A model generated the notes under the pieces. It was not told the DNA's origin. It saw nothing but the letters and a program-made list of their open reading frames with translations, and searched no databases. DNA of 64,000 nt from Gallibacterium genomosp. 1 (GTDB lineage Bacteria; Pseudomonadota; Gammaproteobacteria; Enterobacterales; Pasteurellaceae): positions 27,260-91,259 of the forward strand of contig NZ_JPXX01000007.1 in the NCBI RefSeq assembly GCF_000771875.1, written 5' to 3'. Made by a program: the position numbers and the translations under genes. Positions 43,301 to 53,469 of the stretch are shown here, piece by piece; position 1 is the stretch's first letter; each line of letters begins with the position of its first letter.

Positions 43301-45706
43301 GGGAAAGACGGTAATGGCCCATTGAGCAGTGATTATGGTACAGGCAATAACCGTAATAATGCAGCTACAGAAGGAGCATTAAAAGATCTTGCGGATAAAT
43401 TGGGTGTAAGCACACCGAATACTTTACCAATTGATAGTACTACTGGCCCAAGCGGTGCTGATGGTTTAAATGGAAAATCTGTTTTGGATAAAATCCAAGC
43501 ATTGCGTGATGGAGCTGCTGGAAACCTAGTTTATACTGATTCTGAGGGCAAGCGTTTAGTGAAAGGGAATGATGGCAAATATTATCCTGCTGGCACAGTG
43601 TTTGACCAAAATGGGCAACCTGTAGATAAACAAGGGCAACCTGTTGAAGCTGTTCCAACAGAAAATTTAATTGCCACTACGGTAAATCCTGATGGCTCAA
43701 CCAAAAATCCAGTTCAAATGGGCAATGTGAAAAGTGGCTTAGGGTTGGATAAAACAGCGACACCGATTGCTGCTGATGCAGCGAAAAAAGCCATTATAGG
43801 AGAGGATGGTAAGTCTGGCTTACTGACGCAATCTGGTGCATCATTAAACAAAGTGGCAACGGTTGGTGATTTACAAGCACTTGCTCAAGCTGGATTGGAC
43901 TTTGTGGGTAACAATGAAGAAAATGTTCATCGTCCATTAGGTACGCAACTGAAAGTGGTAGGTGATGGCGTTGATGCCGCTAAAGCAAAAGACTTTAAAA
44001 GTGCAACAGGCAATATTAATGTGGAAAGTAATGCCAAAGAGAATAGCTTAACAGTGCAGTTATCTAAAGATCTGAAAAACCTAACATCATCTGAATTTAA
44101 AGACGCAAAGGGAAATACAACCACTGTAAATGGGGAGGGAATCACTATTACACCTCCAGCAAAAAGTGTTGTTTCACTGACTAGTGAGGGTTTAAATAAC
44201 GGAGGCAATAAAATCACTAACTTGGCGAAAGGTGTGGGTGATAGTGATGCTGTGACTATTGAACAGTTAAGAGAACTTACTAAAGCTGTAACGGGAAGTA
44301 GTGATATTAATATCGAGAATAAAAAGGTTAATAAAAATAATAAAGGATTAGATGATGGTACCATCTTTGAAGGTGAACCGAATGGTAAGGATGTTTTTGT
44401 AGAAGGTGGTAAACCTGTACTTAAAACCTATAATGTTTCTGAACAGAAAGAGTATTTAACCAACTCGGTATATACTGCAATTAGCAATATGAACGAGCAA
44501 GGGATTAAGTTCTTCCATACCAATGATGGCAAAACACAACAGACGAATCAAGCGAGCAATACAGAAGACTCCAGTGCAAGTGGTGCGTATTCGACAGCTA
44601 TCGGCTATCAATCAAGTGCTGAAGGAGAAAATTCTTTGGCAATAGGTAGTGGTTCTGTAGTTAAAGGGAAAAACAGTATTGTTATTGGTTCTGAAGGCAG
44701 TGTTCACGGTAGTGATAGCATTAGTGTCGGAACAGGGAATGAGGTTTTCGGGAATAACTCGGGTGCTTTCGGTGACCCAAGTATCATTAATGCAAAAAGC
44801 AGTTACTTAGTTGGTAATAACAGTACGCTGGGCGCAGGAGATGATTTGACAAAATTAGTTGAAGAACGGAAAGCATTAACTCGCCCTACTCGTCCAAGAA
44901 AATTGGAAGCGAAAGGTGCAACGGAATCTGATCAAGATTATCAAAACAGAGTTAATGCTTATTTAGAAAAAATGGCGGAATATAACACCGCACTTGCGGA
45001 TTATATGGAAAAACGCGAAGCAATTAATGAGAAAATCACCGCATTAAGTGAGAAAACCCAAGGTGTTATGGCAATGGGGAATGATATAACTGTTACACAA
45101 GGATCAAACGGAGCCTTAGTAATGGGAAGCAACAGTTATGTGAATGTGGTCAATAGTGGGCTTGATACGAACATACAAGGTATTGCCATTGGTAATAACA
45201 CGCGTGTTGATACGAATGCAAGTAGTGTTGCATTGGGTAGTGGTGCCCACGCTTTACAATCTTTAGAAGCGTTACAAGCTGCCACTGTGTATGCACACGA
45301 GCAAGCTGTAGGTAAAGGCAGTGAGGTTATTGGTGAGGTATCTTTCGGTAAAGAGGGAGAATACCGCCGTTTAACTAACGTAGCTGCTGGAGCTGCCGAT
45401 ACTGATGCGGTGAATGTAAGTCAGTTGAAAGGTGTTGCATCAAATATCAATCAACAACTGAATAATCTTTCTCAAAACATCAGTGGCGTTGCGGCTTCTT
45501 CCGCTGCAATGGCGAATTTACCTCAAGCCTATCTTCCAGGTAAGAGTATGGTGGCTGTTTCAACAGGTTATCACAAAGGGCAATCTGCTATTGCCTTAGG
45601 GGTATCTCGTGTTGCAGATAATGGTAAATTAATCATTAAAGCCAGTGCTAGCCATAATACGCAAAACGACTTTACTGGTGGAATTGGCGTTGGGTATCAG
45701 TGGTAA
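37381..45706 (+). CDS. Trimeric autotransporter adhesin, frame broken at a poly-G tract (phase OFF)
   Basis: The ATG at 37381 opens an extended signal peptide (MNKVYKIIFDPILG...VVSELAKGKGK, then a hydrophobic core ending AVAA). The frame runs into 11 G and stops at 37572 after 63 codons. The frame one base over is open from the tract to 45706. Deleting one G gives about 2,774 residues: YadA-like head repeats (AxAIG...), a neck (LQHVAAGKLSADSMDAVNGS) near nt 38790-38850, a long repetitive stalk, a second head at nt 44570-44830, a charged coiled insertion at 44845-45060, a final RLTNVAAG...DAVNVSQL neck and a YadA anchor barrel ending GVGYQW. Such proteins are surface adhesins assembled with BamA. 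The internal ATG at 37772 lacks any export signal. Confidence 0.9.
37549..37559 (+). repeat. 11-G homopolymer (contingency locus)
   Basis: Eleven consecutive G residues followed by six A, just after the signal-peptide region of the adhesin. Lengths of 7, 10 or 13 G put the signal peptide in frame with the passenger (10 G reads ...AVGGGEKRDRINGAIV); 11 and 12 do not. Slipped-strand mispairing at such tracts is the usual mechanism of phase variation in Pasteurellaceae and Neisseriaceae. Confidence 0.92.
38494..38577 (+). repeat. Two exact tandem 42-bp repeats in the adhesin head
   Basis: The 42-nt unit beginning at 38494 is repeated exactly at 38536, encoding NAIVLGNSSSNQSQ twice. A third, diverged turn (NAVVIGNN) follows. 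The unit is 14 codons, the period of a YadA-head turn, so copy-number change would keep the frame. Confidence 0.9.
41206..41376 (+). repeat. Adhesin direct repeat, copy 1
   Basis: Encodes QMGNVKSGLGLDETATPIAA and the following module through VATVGDLQA. 41274-41376 (103 nt) is identical to 42219-42321 in copy 2; the remainder differs at a few positions. Confidence 0.88.
42151..42321 (+). repeat. Adhesin direct repeat, copy 2
   Basis: Lies exactly 945 nt (315 codons) after copy 1 and is nearly identical. Recombination between the two would delete or duplicate 315 residues in frame. Confidence 0.88.
43711..43878 (+). repeat. Adhesin direct repeat, copy 3 (diverged)
   Basis: Same module 1,560 nt after copy 2, one codon shorter and more diverged in the middle (AAKKAIIGEDGKSGLL), with high identity at both ends. 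Confidence 0.8.
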
Positions 45707-45714
45707 GATAATCT

Positions 45715-45735
45715 GCCCTCTTAGTTTAAGAGGGC
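45715..45735 (+). terminator. Hairpin just after the adhesin stop
   Basis: GCCCTCTTA (45715-45723), loop GTT, TAAGAGGGC (45727-45735): a perfect 9-bp stem without a T tail, 8 nt past the stop codon. Confidence 0.55.
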
Positions 45736-45787
45736 GATACTTGAGATTCGCTGAGATTTAATATTCAATAATATTCAAGTTGCAAAT

Positions 45788-45824
45788 AAGGTCTAGATGA
45801 AAATCTAGACCTTTAAGTTATTTA
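45788..45824 (+). terminator. GAAA-tetraloop hairpin downstream of the adhesin
   Basis: AAGGTCTAGAT (45788-45798) and ATCTAGACCTT (45803-45813) form a perfect 11-bp stem capped by the stable tetraloop GAAA, followed by a T-rich tail. It is probably the main terminator of the adhesin transcript. The rest of 45825-45968 holds nothing I recognise. Confidence 0.65.
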
Positions 45825-45968
45825 TAATTCTCTATTTTGAACTTTCTCTTTTTGAAAATTATTTTCAATAACTGAATTCTAAACCTCTTCTCTAAAATCT
45901 AGAAAACGTTTAATACCTTTTCCTTTTAGAGAAAATCAGAAGGTTTTATATAAAAAAGATAATGATAA

Positions 45969-46433
45969 TTAAGATTTTAAATAATCAATCACAACCTGAT
46001 GATGCTCTCCGGTTTTAAATTTATCGAACACTTTTTCAATCTCTCCCTGTTCGTTAATTAAAAAACTGATGCGATGAATGCCATCAAATGTTCTGCCCAT
46101 AAATTTTTTCTCTCCCCAAACACCGAAAGCCTCTGCGACTTTGTGTTCTGGATCGGATAACAGAGTGAAATTAAGCTCTTTCTTTTGTTCAAATTGTGCC
46201 AATTTTGCGGGCAAATCCGGACTGATACCCAACACTTTCACATTCAGCGCCAACCACTGTGCCTGTGTATCACGAATACCGCACGCTTGAGTTGTACATC
46301 CCGGTGTTAAGGCTTTCGGATAGAAATAGACTAACACTTTTTGCCCTCGAAATTCGTTTAATGATACCGGTTGAGAATGTTGATCTAATAAGGTAAATTC
46401 CGGTGCTTTTGCACCTGCGGTTAAAGTTTTCAT
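45969..46433 (-). CDS. bcp: Thioredoxin-dependent peroxiredoxin Bcp (PrxQ type)
   Basis: A 154-residue peroxiredoxin with peroxidatic C46 (LTPGCTTQACGIRD) and resolving C51, the five-residue spacing of the Bcp class. It reduces H2O2 and organic peroxides with thioredoxin. It is divergent from dapA across 204 nt, an arrangement shared with H. influenzae. Confidence 0.95.
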   Translation of the reverse strand: MKTLTAGAKAPEFTLLDQHSQPVSLNEFRGQKVLVYFYPKALTPGCTTQACGIRDTQAQWLALNVKVLGISPDLPAKLAQFEQKKELNFTLLSDPEHKVAEAFGVWGEKKFMGRTFDGIHRISFLINEQGEIEKVFDKFKTGEHHQVVIDYLKS

Positions 46434-46637
46434 TGATTTTCTCCTTTAAGTTATTTATCAGACTTCACTTAAACAATGTAGTTAAACCGTTGTAAGCTGT
46501 AGCGAGTTTGTTATAGCTCAAATAAATTATAGTGAAAAATAAAAAAATTGCTTGCAATGTAAGGTAATTTTGGCAATCTAGAAAACATTGTTTTTCTACA
46601 TATTTTATTACAGCGAACAAACGCTCAGGAGAAATTT

Positions 46638-47531
46638 ATGTCATCACAACCTTTATTTTCAGGCAGTATTGTTGCCCTTGTTACCCCAATGGATAGTGCA
46701 GGCGAAGTCAATTATGGACAATTAAAAAAATTGGTTAATTATCATATCGATGCTGGCACTGATGCTATTGTTTCTGTAGGAACCAGTGGTGAATCAGCAA
46801 CATTAAGTATTGAAGAGAACATTAAAACGATTTTAAAAACACTCGAATTTGCCGATGGTCGCATTCCAGTAATTGCAGGGACTGGCGCAAATGCCACCAG
46901 TGAAGCTGTTACAATGACTAAATTATTAAACGGCAGCGGTATCGCTGGTTGTTTAACTGTAGTGCCTTACTACAACAAACCGACACAGGAAGGGATGTAT
47001 CTTCATTTTAAAACCATTGCTGAATGTACAGACTTGCCTCAAATTCTTTACAACGTTCCAGGACGTACTGGTAGCGATTTATTGCCTGAAACAGTTGGTC
47101 GTTTATCTAAAATCGATAATATTGTCGGTATTAAAGAGGCAACCGGTGATGTTAGCCGTGTAAAAAAAATCAAACAGCTTGCCGGTGAAGACTTCATTGT
47201 ATTAAGCGGTGATGATGCGACTTTCTTAGACTCTATGAAAGAGGGCGCAGAAGGCGTTATTTCAGTTACGACTAATGTGGCAGCGGTAGATATGGCAAAA
47301 GTTTGCCAACTCGCATTAGCAGGTAAATTTGATGAAGCTGAAAAAATTAATCAACGTTTAATGGCATTGCACCACGATCTGTTTGTTGAATCCAATCCAA
47401 TTCCAGTGAAATGGGCTTGTTACAGACTAGGCTTAATTGATGAACCGACACTGCGTTTACCACTTACTGTATTAAGTGAAGCAGCACAGCCGAAAGTGAT
47501 TAAAGCATTGCAAACTGCCGGTTTATTATAA
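46638..47531 (+). CDS. dapA: 4-hydroxy-tetrahydrodipicolinate synthase
   Basis: A 297-residue class I aldolase condensing pyruvate and aspartate semialdehyde at the start of the diaminopimelate/lysine pathway. Schiff-base lysine K166 (GIKEATGD), Y138 ([10 protein letters not shown]) and the [10 protein letters not shown] loop are present; the second loop Thr of E. coli is Ser here. Confidence 0.96.
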   Translation: MSSQPLFSGSIVALVTPMDSAGEVNYGQLKKLVNYHIDAGTDAIVSVGTSGESATLSIEENIKTILKTLEFADGRIPVIAGTGANATSEAVTMTKLLNGSGIAGCLTVVPYYNKPTQEGMYLHFKTIAECTDLPQILYNVPGRTGSDLLPETVGRLSKIDNIVGIKEATGDVSRVKKIKQLAGEDFIVLSGDDATFLDSMKEGAEGVISVTTNVAAVDMAKVCQLALAGKFDEAEKINQRLMALHHDLFVESNPIPVKWACYRLGLIDEPTLRLPLTVLSEAAQPKVIKALQTAGLL

Positions 47532-47544
47532 TATTTAGCAACTT

Positions 47545-47577
47545 AATGGGGTGTTTATGCACCCCATTCTTATTTTT
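47545..47577 (+). terminator. Terminator after dapA
   Basis: AATGGGGTG (47545-47553) pairs with CACCCCATT (47560-47568) around a 6-nt loop, followed by CTTATTTTT. It lies only 12 nt before the ybhA ATG. Confidence 0.8.
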
Positions 47578-47588
47578 AGGGGAAAATT

Positions 47589-48407
47589 ATGTCTTATCAA
47601 GTTGTCGCTTTTGATTTAGACGGAACACTATTAAACAGTAACGGCGAAATTTTGCCCAGCAGTGTTCAAGCCATACAAAAAGCAAAAACACTCGGCAAAA
47701 AAGTAGTATTAGTAACCGGTCGACATCATACTGCTGTAAAACCGTACTATCACCAACTTGGCTTAGATACGCCAGTAATTTGTTGTAACGGCACTTATTT
47801 ATATCAAATGCAAAATGATCAGGTGTTAGCTGCCAATCCTTTAACCGCTACAAAAGCAAAACGCATTTTAGATCTTGCAAATCAATACGGATCTCACGTT
47901 CTGCTCTATTCCCGAGATGCAATGAACTTTCAGGTATTTAATCCGCATATGACTAAATTTAAAATGTGGGCAGATAATTGTGATGAGTCGGTTCGTCCAA
48001 ATGTCTGCCAAGTTTCTGATCTCTATCACTTTATTACCAGTGGTGATATTATTTGGAAGTGTGTCATCAGCGCACCTAATCGGGAAGTGATGTTGCAAGT
48101 GGTGAATCAACTGCCGGCGGATCAATTCAGTTGTGAGTGGTCGTGGGTTGATCGTGTTGATATTGCTAATGTTGGCAACAGCAAAGGCGGACGTTTATTG
48201 GAATTATTACAATCGTGGCAAATCGATCCACAACAGGTAATTGCATTTGGCGATAATCATAATGATACTAGTATGCTATCGAGCGTTGGCTTAGGTGTCG
48301 CAATGGGCAATGCTGAACCTGAAGTGAAGCAACAGGCAAAATTGGTCACCCTTAGCAACGATGAAAACGGCATTGCTACCACACTTGAGCAATATCTTTT
48401 TAATTAA
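47589..48407 (+). CDS. ybhA: Cof-type HAD phosphatase, YbhA-like (pyridoxal phosphatase family)
   Basis: 272 residues, the same length as E. coli YbhA. Motif I FDLDGTLLNS (D9, D11), VTGRHH, PVICCNGTYLY, CEWSWVDRVDIA, GNSKGGRL and motif IV AFGDNHNDTSML all align. E. coli YbhA dephosphorylates pyridoxal phosphate and several sugar phosphates. Substrate choice here is inferred by similarity. Confidence 0.87.
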   Translation: MSYQVVAFDLDGTLLNSNGEILPSSVQAIQKAKTLGKKVVLVTGRHHTAVKPYYHQLGLDTPVICCNGTYLYQMQNDQVLAANPLTATKAKRILDLANQYGSHVLLYSRDAMNFQVFNPHMTKFKMWADNCDESVRPNVCQVSDLYHFITSGDIIWKCVISAPNREVMLQVVNQLPADQFSCEWSWVDRVDIANVGNSKGGRLLELLQSWQIDPQQVIAFGDNHNDTSMLSSVGLGVAMGNAEPEVKQQAKLVTLSNDENGIATTLEQYLFN

Positions 48408-48479
48408 AAGTGCGAGGAAGATTTCAATTCACAGAATCATAGCTAATGAATTTCTCTGATTTTTGGAAGAGGTTGCATT

Positions 48480-49286
48480 TTAAGTTTGCGAAAAACCGCT
48501 ATATTGCGTAACACGTCCGTGGCGGGCAAAACCAAATAAAGTGAGGTTATGTTGCTCCGCCATTTCTACCGCTAAAGCGGTCGGGGCAGAAATTGCTACC
48601 AGCACTTCGACACCACAAGCTAAACATTTTTGTACCATTTCATAACTCGCTCGGCTACTAACAAAAATAAACCCTTGTGGGCGCTGATGAGTTGCATACC
48701 AACCTAACAATTTATCTAAGGCAACGTGTCGCCCAACATCTTCACGAATTGCTAACAATTCACCTTGTGGATCAAAAAAAGCAGCAGCGTGTGTTGCACC
48801 AGTTACTTGTGCCAAAGGTTGATGTTGCTCCAGTTGTGTTAAACAGCTATCTAGCTGATTTAACTCCAATGTAAATGTCGGAGTAATAGGAGCATAATGA
48901 CGTTTCACCTGTTGTAATTGTTCTACACCACAAACACCACAACCGGTTTTACCAACTAAATTTCGTCGATATTGCTTTAAGTCAACAAATTTACGAGTGG
49001 ACAGCTCTATTTGAATTTCAATCCCTTCACAACTAGATTCCACATCAATGCCGTAAATCTGTTTTGGATCATCAATAATTCCTTCGGTTAAAGAAAAACC
49101 GATAGCGAAATCTTCCAAATCTTGAGGAGTACACATCATCACACTGTGAGAAATATCGTTATAAACCAAAGCGACTGGCATTTCGACTGCTAACATTTCT
49201 ATTTTTTCTTTTGGAATCAAGATTTGCTCACAATAATTCACTTTTTTTTGATAAAAAACACTTTTCTTATTAATGAACTGCATCAT
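48480..49286 (-). CDS. fdhD: FdhD sulfurtransferase for formate dehydrogenase
   Basis: 268 residues with the active-site pair C116-G-V-C119 (GKTGCGVCG). It carries sulfur from IscS to the molybdenum-bis-MGD cofactor of formate dehydrogenase, making it catalytically competent. It is divergent from fdnG, its client, across about 211 nt, the arrangement also found in H. influenzae. GGGG lies 5 nt before the first of two adjacent ATG codons. Confidence 0.94.
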   Translation of the reverse strand: MMQFINKKSVFYQKKVNYCEQILIPKEKIEMLAVEMPVALVYNDISHSVMMCTPQDLEDFAIGFSLTEGIIDDPKQIYGIDVESSCEGIEIQIELSTRKFVDLKQYRRNLVGKTGCGVCGVEQLQQVKRHYAPITPTFTLELNQLDSCLTQLEQHQPLAQVTGATHAAAFFDPQGELLAIREDVGRHVALDKLLGWYATHQRPQGFIFVSSRASYEMVQKCLACGVEVLVAISAPTALAVEMAEQHNLTLFGFARHGRVTQYSGFSQT

Positions 49287-49370
49287 ATTTTCCCCAAAAT
49301 ACCTATAATAAGTAGGTGTATCTTTCTACCAATCGGCATATGCTTGCTGACAGTAATCTTTAAATTCAAA

Positions 49371-49391
49371 TAATCAATTGAGCGTTGATTA
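49371..49391. promoter_or_regulatory. Perfect 7-7-7 inverted repeat between fdhD and fdnG
   Basis: TAATCAA (49371-49377), a 7-nt spacer, then TTGATTA (49385-49391). It is a perfect dyad in the divergent promoter region, about 107 nt before fdnG and 85 nt before fdhD. It is a candidate operator for an unidentified regulator. The half sites resemble FNR halves (TTGAT) but face the wrong way. Confidence 0.45.
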
Positions 49392-49497
49392 TATTACAAA
49401 GAAAGAGTAACCTACACCCCGAATGTAAGGATTACATTTTAATCACAAATTAATGCAATTTATTAACCACTCTATTACTATCCAACAAGGAGTATCT

Positions 49498-52400
49498 ATG
49501 CAGGTCACAAGAAGAAAATTCTTTAAGATCTGTGCAGGTGGAATGGCTGGCACAAGTGCCGCTATGCTCGGATTCGCACCGGAAGCGGCATTAGCTGCTC
49601 CTCGTGAGTATAAATTATTACACACGACAGAAACGAGAAATACCTGTACTTACTGTGCTGTTGGCTGTGGAATGTTACTTTATTCCATTGGCGATAAAGC
49701 AAAAAATGTTAAAGGCAAATTGTTCCATATCGAAGGCGACCCAGATCATCCTGTAAGCCGCGGTGCGCTTTGTCCAAAAGGCGCAGGTGCCTTAGATTAT
49801 GTAAACAGTCCGAATCGTTTGCAATATCCGGAATATCGTGCTCCGGGTTCTAAAGAATGGAAACGTATTTCTTGGCACGAAGCAATTACTCGTATCGCTC
49901 GTTTAATGAAAGATGACCGCGATGCTAATTATATTGAAAACAATGCGGAAGGTACTCCAGTAAACCGTTGGTTGACCACAGGTATGTTGGCAGCATCGGC
50001 TGCGAGTAATGAAACCGGCATTTTGACTCAAAAATGGGCAAGAATGTTGGGTATCCTTTCTGTAGACAACCAAGCGAGTATCTGACACGGACCAACGGTA
50101 GCAAGTCTTGCTCCATCATTTGGTCGCGGTGCGATGACCAATCACTGGGTTGATATTAAAAACTCCGATCTCGTTATCGTGATGGGTGGTAATGCCGCTG
50201 AAGCACACCCTGTCGGTTTCCGTTGGGCAATCGAAGCAAAGAAAAACAATGGCGCGAAAATTATGGTGGTAGATCCACGTTTCCACCGTACCGCTTCTGT
50301 CGCCGATATTTATATGCCGATTCGTTCAGGTACTGATATTGCATTCCTCTCAGGGGTAATTAACTATCTATTAAGCAACGATAAGATCCAACACGAATAT
50401 GTTAAACACTATACCAATGCAACTTTCTTGGTAAATGAAGGCTTCAACTTTGAAGATGGGCTATTCAGCGGTTATGATCCTGAAAAACGTCAATATGATA
50501 AATCTACTTGGTCTTATCAATTGGACGAAGAGGGTTTTGCTAAACGTGATATGACTATGCAAGATCCGCATTGTGTCATTAACCTATTGAAAAAACACGT
50601 TTCTCGCTATACGCCTGAAATGGTTGAACGTATTTGTGGAACAAAACAAAAAGATTTCTTAACATTCTGTACCGAAATCGCTAAAACAGCCGATCCAGCG
50701 AAAGCTGCTACATTTATGTACGCATTGGGGTGGACTCAACACACTGTTGGTTCACAAAATATTCGTACTATGGCAATGATCCAGCTATTACTCGGTAATA
50801 TAGGTGTTTCCGGCGGTGGTGTTAATGCATTGCGCGGACACTCAAACGTACAAGGAATTACGGACTTAGGTCTATTTCCACATATGTTACCAGGATATAT
50901 GGGCTTACCAACCGATAAAGATATTTCTTTAGAAACTTATCTCAATCGCATTACACCGAAACTTTCACAAAAAGGTCAGGTCAATTATTGGGGTAACACA
51001 CCTAAATTTTTCATTAGTATGTTGAAAACTTTCTTTGGTGACAAAGCGACGGCAGAAAATCAATTTGGTTATCACTTCTTACCGAAGATGGATCAAAAAT
51101 ATGACCATTTCCGTTTCATTGATATGATGTATGCCGGCAAAGTCAATGGTTATCTCTGCCAAGGCTTTAATCCGATTGCTTCATATCCAGATAAAAACAA
51201 AGTGATCTCCGCACTCAGCAAACTAAAATTCTTAGTTATTATGGATCCGTTAGCAACAGATACTTCAGACTTCTGGAAAAATTACGGTGAATATAACAAC
51301 GTTAAAACTGAAGATATTCAAACTGAAGTTTTCCGTTTACCGACAACTTGTTTTGCTGAAGAAGATGGTTCTATTGCCAACTCTGGTCGTTGGTTACAAT
51401 GGCACTGGAAAGGTGCTGCCGCACCTGAAGAAGCTAAGCCGGATATTGTTATTCTTTCTGAAATCCGTGAAGCAATGTTAGAACTTTATGATAAAGAAGG
51501 TGGTCGCGGTATTGAACAACTTCACGCAATGTCGTGGAATTATCTAAATCCAATCGAACCAACAGCCGAAGAATTAGCGAAAGAAAATAACGGTTATGCA
51601 CTTGAAGATCTTAAAGATCCGAACGGCAATATTTTGGTTAAAAAAGGTGAATTATTACCAAGTTTCGGTTTCTTACGTGATGACGGAACAACCTCCGCTG
51701 GTAACTGGATTTATACTGGTCAATGGACAGAAAAAGGTAATATGATGGCGCGTCGTGACAACTCCGACCCATCAGGTTTAGGTAACACTTTAGGTTGGGC
51801 ATTTGCGTGGCCATTAAACCGCCGCATCATCTATAATCGTGCTTCTGCTGATTTACAAGGTAAACCTTGGAATCCAAAACGACAATTAGTGAAATGGAAC
51901 GGTAAAAACTGGAACTATGTCGATGTTGCTGACTTTGGTGCCGCACCTCCGGGAAGTAATGTGACTCCGTTCATTATGCAGCCTGAGGGGGTTTCTCGCC
52001 TATTTGCTATTGATAAAATGGCAGAAGGTCCATTCCCTGAACACTATGAACCGATTGAAACACCAATCGGCACAAATCCACTGCATCCGAACGTGGTGTC
52101 AAACCCTGTGGCTCGTATTTTGGCATCAGATAAGGAATCTTTCGGTTCACACGAAAAATTCCCTTATGTCGGAACAACCTATCGCTTAACCGAACACTTC
52201 CACTTCTGGACGAAGAACTCATTGTTAAATGTGATCGCTCAACCAGAACAATTTGTGGAAATCAGTGAACAACTTGCTGCAGAAAAAGGCATTAAACACG
52301 GCGATAAAGTGAAAGTCACTTCTGTTCGTGGTTATATCAAAGCAGTCGCTGTTGTTACCAAGCGCATTCGTCCACTAGAAGTTGACGGTAAGCCGGTTCA

Positions 52401-52554
52401 TACTGTCGGTATTCCAATTCACTGGGGCTTTGTTGGTGTCGGTAAAAAAGGCTTTTTTGCCAATAACTTGACGCCTCGTGTCGGTGATGCCAACACGCAA
52501 ACACCAGAATTCAAAGCATTTTTAGTCAACATTGAAAAAGTAGCGGAGGCATAA
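49498..52554 (+). CDS. fdnG: Formate dehydrogenase-N alpha subunit, selenocysteine-containing
   Basis: A 1,018-residue molybdopterin-bis-MGD enzyme oxidising formate in the periplasm. Tat signal (TRRKFFK at 4-10), [4Fe-4S] ligands C50, C53, C57 and C92, and Sec196 encoded by the TGA at 50083-50085, the same residue number as in E. coli FdnG. The following [23 protein letters not shown] is collinear with E. coli, so the TGA is recoding and not a nonsense mutation. The start at 49498 has AAGGAG 7 nt upstream; the ATG at 49453 would put 15 residues before the Tat motif. The gene is 1 nt from fdxH. Confidence 0.96.
50083..50124 (+). promoter_or_regulatory. Bacterial SECIS element of fdnG
   Basis: Downstream of the UGA, ACCAA (50091-50095) pairs with TTGGT (50120-50124). 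Inside, GG, a bulged U (50099) and AGCAA pair with TTGCT and CC around a GUC loop. The bulged U and apical G/U are the features SelB recognises in the E. coli fdhF/fdnG hairpins. Confidence 0.85.
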
Positions 52555-52555
52555 G

Positions 52556-53467
52556 ATGGCAGTTCAAACTCAAGATATTATCCGCGCCTCAGCCACTTCA
52601 GCGCTAACACCAGCACCACAAGTACGTGATCACACGGTAGAGGTGGCAAAATTAATTGATGTAACAACCTGTATCGGTTGTAAAGCGTGTCAGGTGGCTT
52701 GTTCCGAATGGAATAACCTTCGTGCTGAACCAGGTGATTGTATCGGTAGCTACGATAATCCGGTTGATTTAGAGCCGAAAGCTTGGACAGTAATGAAATT
52801 CAACGAAGTTGAAGAAAATGATCGTCTTGAATGGTTAATCCGTAAAGACGGTTGTATGCATTGTGCCGAACCGGGCTGTTTGAAAGCTTGCCCGTCGCCG
52901 GGAGCTATCATTCAGTATGCAAACGGTATTGTTGACTATCAATCTGATAAATGTATCGGATGTGGTTACTGTATTGCCGGTTGTCCGTTTAATATTCCTC
53001 GTATCAATCCGGAAGATAATCGTGCTTATAAATGTACGCTTTGTTCCGATCGCGTCAGTGTTGGTCAAGCTCCGGCTTGTGCTAAAACCTGTCCAACCGG
53101 TGCAATTCATTTCGGTAGCAAACAAGAAATGTTGCAATATGCTGAAAAACGTGTGGCAGATCTTAAAAGCCGTGGCTATGAGAATGCTGGTATTTACGAT
53201 CCTCAAGGTGTTGGTGGTACTCACGTAATGTATGTGTTACACCACGCTGATCGTCCTGAACTCTATTCCGGCTTGCCGAAAGATCCACATATCAGCGAAG
53301 TGGTTTCGCTCTGGAAAGGCATTCTTAAACCACTTGCCGGAGTGGCAATGGGTGCATTAGCGGTAGGTGCTGCGGCTCACTACATTGCAATAGGTCCAAA
53401 CACTGAAGAGATGGATGAAGAAAAACCGCTTGATCCACACGAAAATAACGAACAAGGAGGAAAATAA
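52556..53467 (+). CDS. fdxH: Formate dehydrogenase-N beta (iron-sulfur) subunit
   Basis: 303 residues with four ferredoxin-type cysteine clusters ([42 protein letters not shown]...CAKTCPTGA) and a single C-terminal membrane helix (about 260-280). It carries electrons from FdnG to the cytochrome b subunit. It is translationally close to both neighbours. Confidence 0.95.
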   Translation: MAVQTQDIIRASATSALTPAPQVRDHTVEVAKLIDVTTCIGCKACQVACSEWNNLRAEPGDCIGSYDNPVDLEPKAWTVMKFNEVEENDRLEWLIRKDGCMHCAEPGCLKACPSPGAIIQYANGIVDYQSDKCIGCGYCIAGCPFNIPRINPEDNRAYKCTLCSDRVSVGQAPACAKTCPTGAIHFGSKQEMLQYAEKRVADLKSRGYENAGIYDPQGVGGTHVMYVLHHADRPELYSGLPKDPHISEVVSLWKGILKPLAGVAMGALAVGAAAHYIAIGPNTEEMDEEKPLDPHENNEQGGK

Positions 53468-53469
53468 CA

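Noticed and set aside
43927..44364. Long minus-strand open frames inside the adhesin (also 39601-40083 and 43087-43293).
   Set aside because: They are by-products of the repetitive, biased codon use of the plus-strand gene and have no ribosome-binding sites or recognisable protein features.
37772..45706. A separate 2,644-residue gene starting at the ATG 37772.
   Set aside because: It would lack any signal peptide, and the same frame stays open back to the G tract, joining naturally to the upstream signal peptide.
49371..49391. FNR box upstream of fdnG.
   Set aside because: The half sites are in reversed order with a 7-nt spacer; the FNR consensus TTGAT-N4-ATCAA is not met.
50083..50085. TGA inside fdnG as a nonsense mutation or pseudogene.
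   Set aside because: Position 196, collinearity on both sides and a SECIS hairpin identify selenocysteine recoding.
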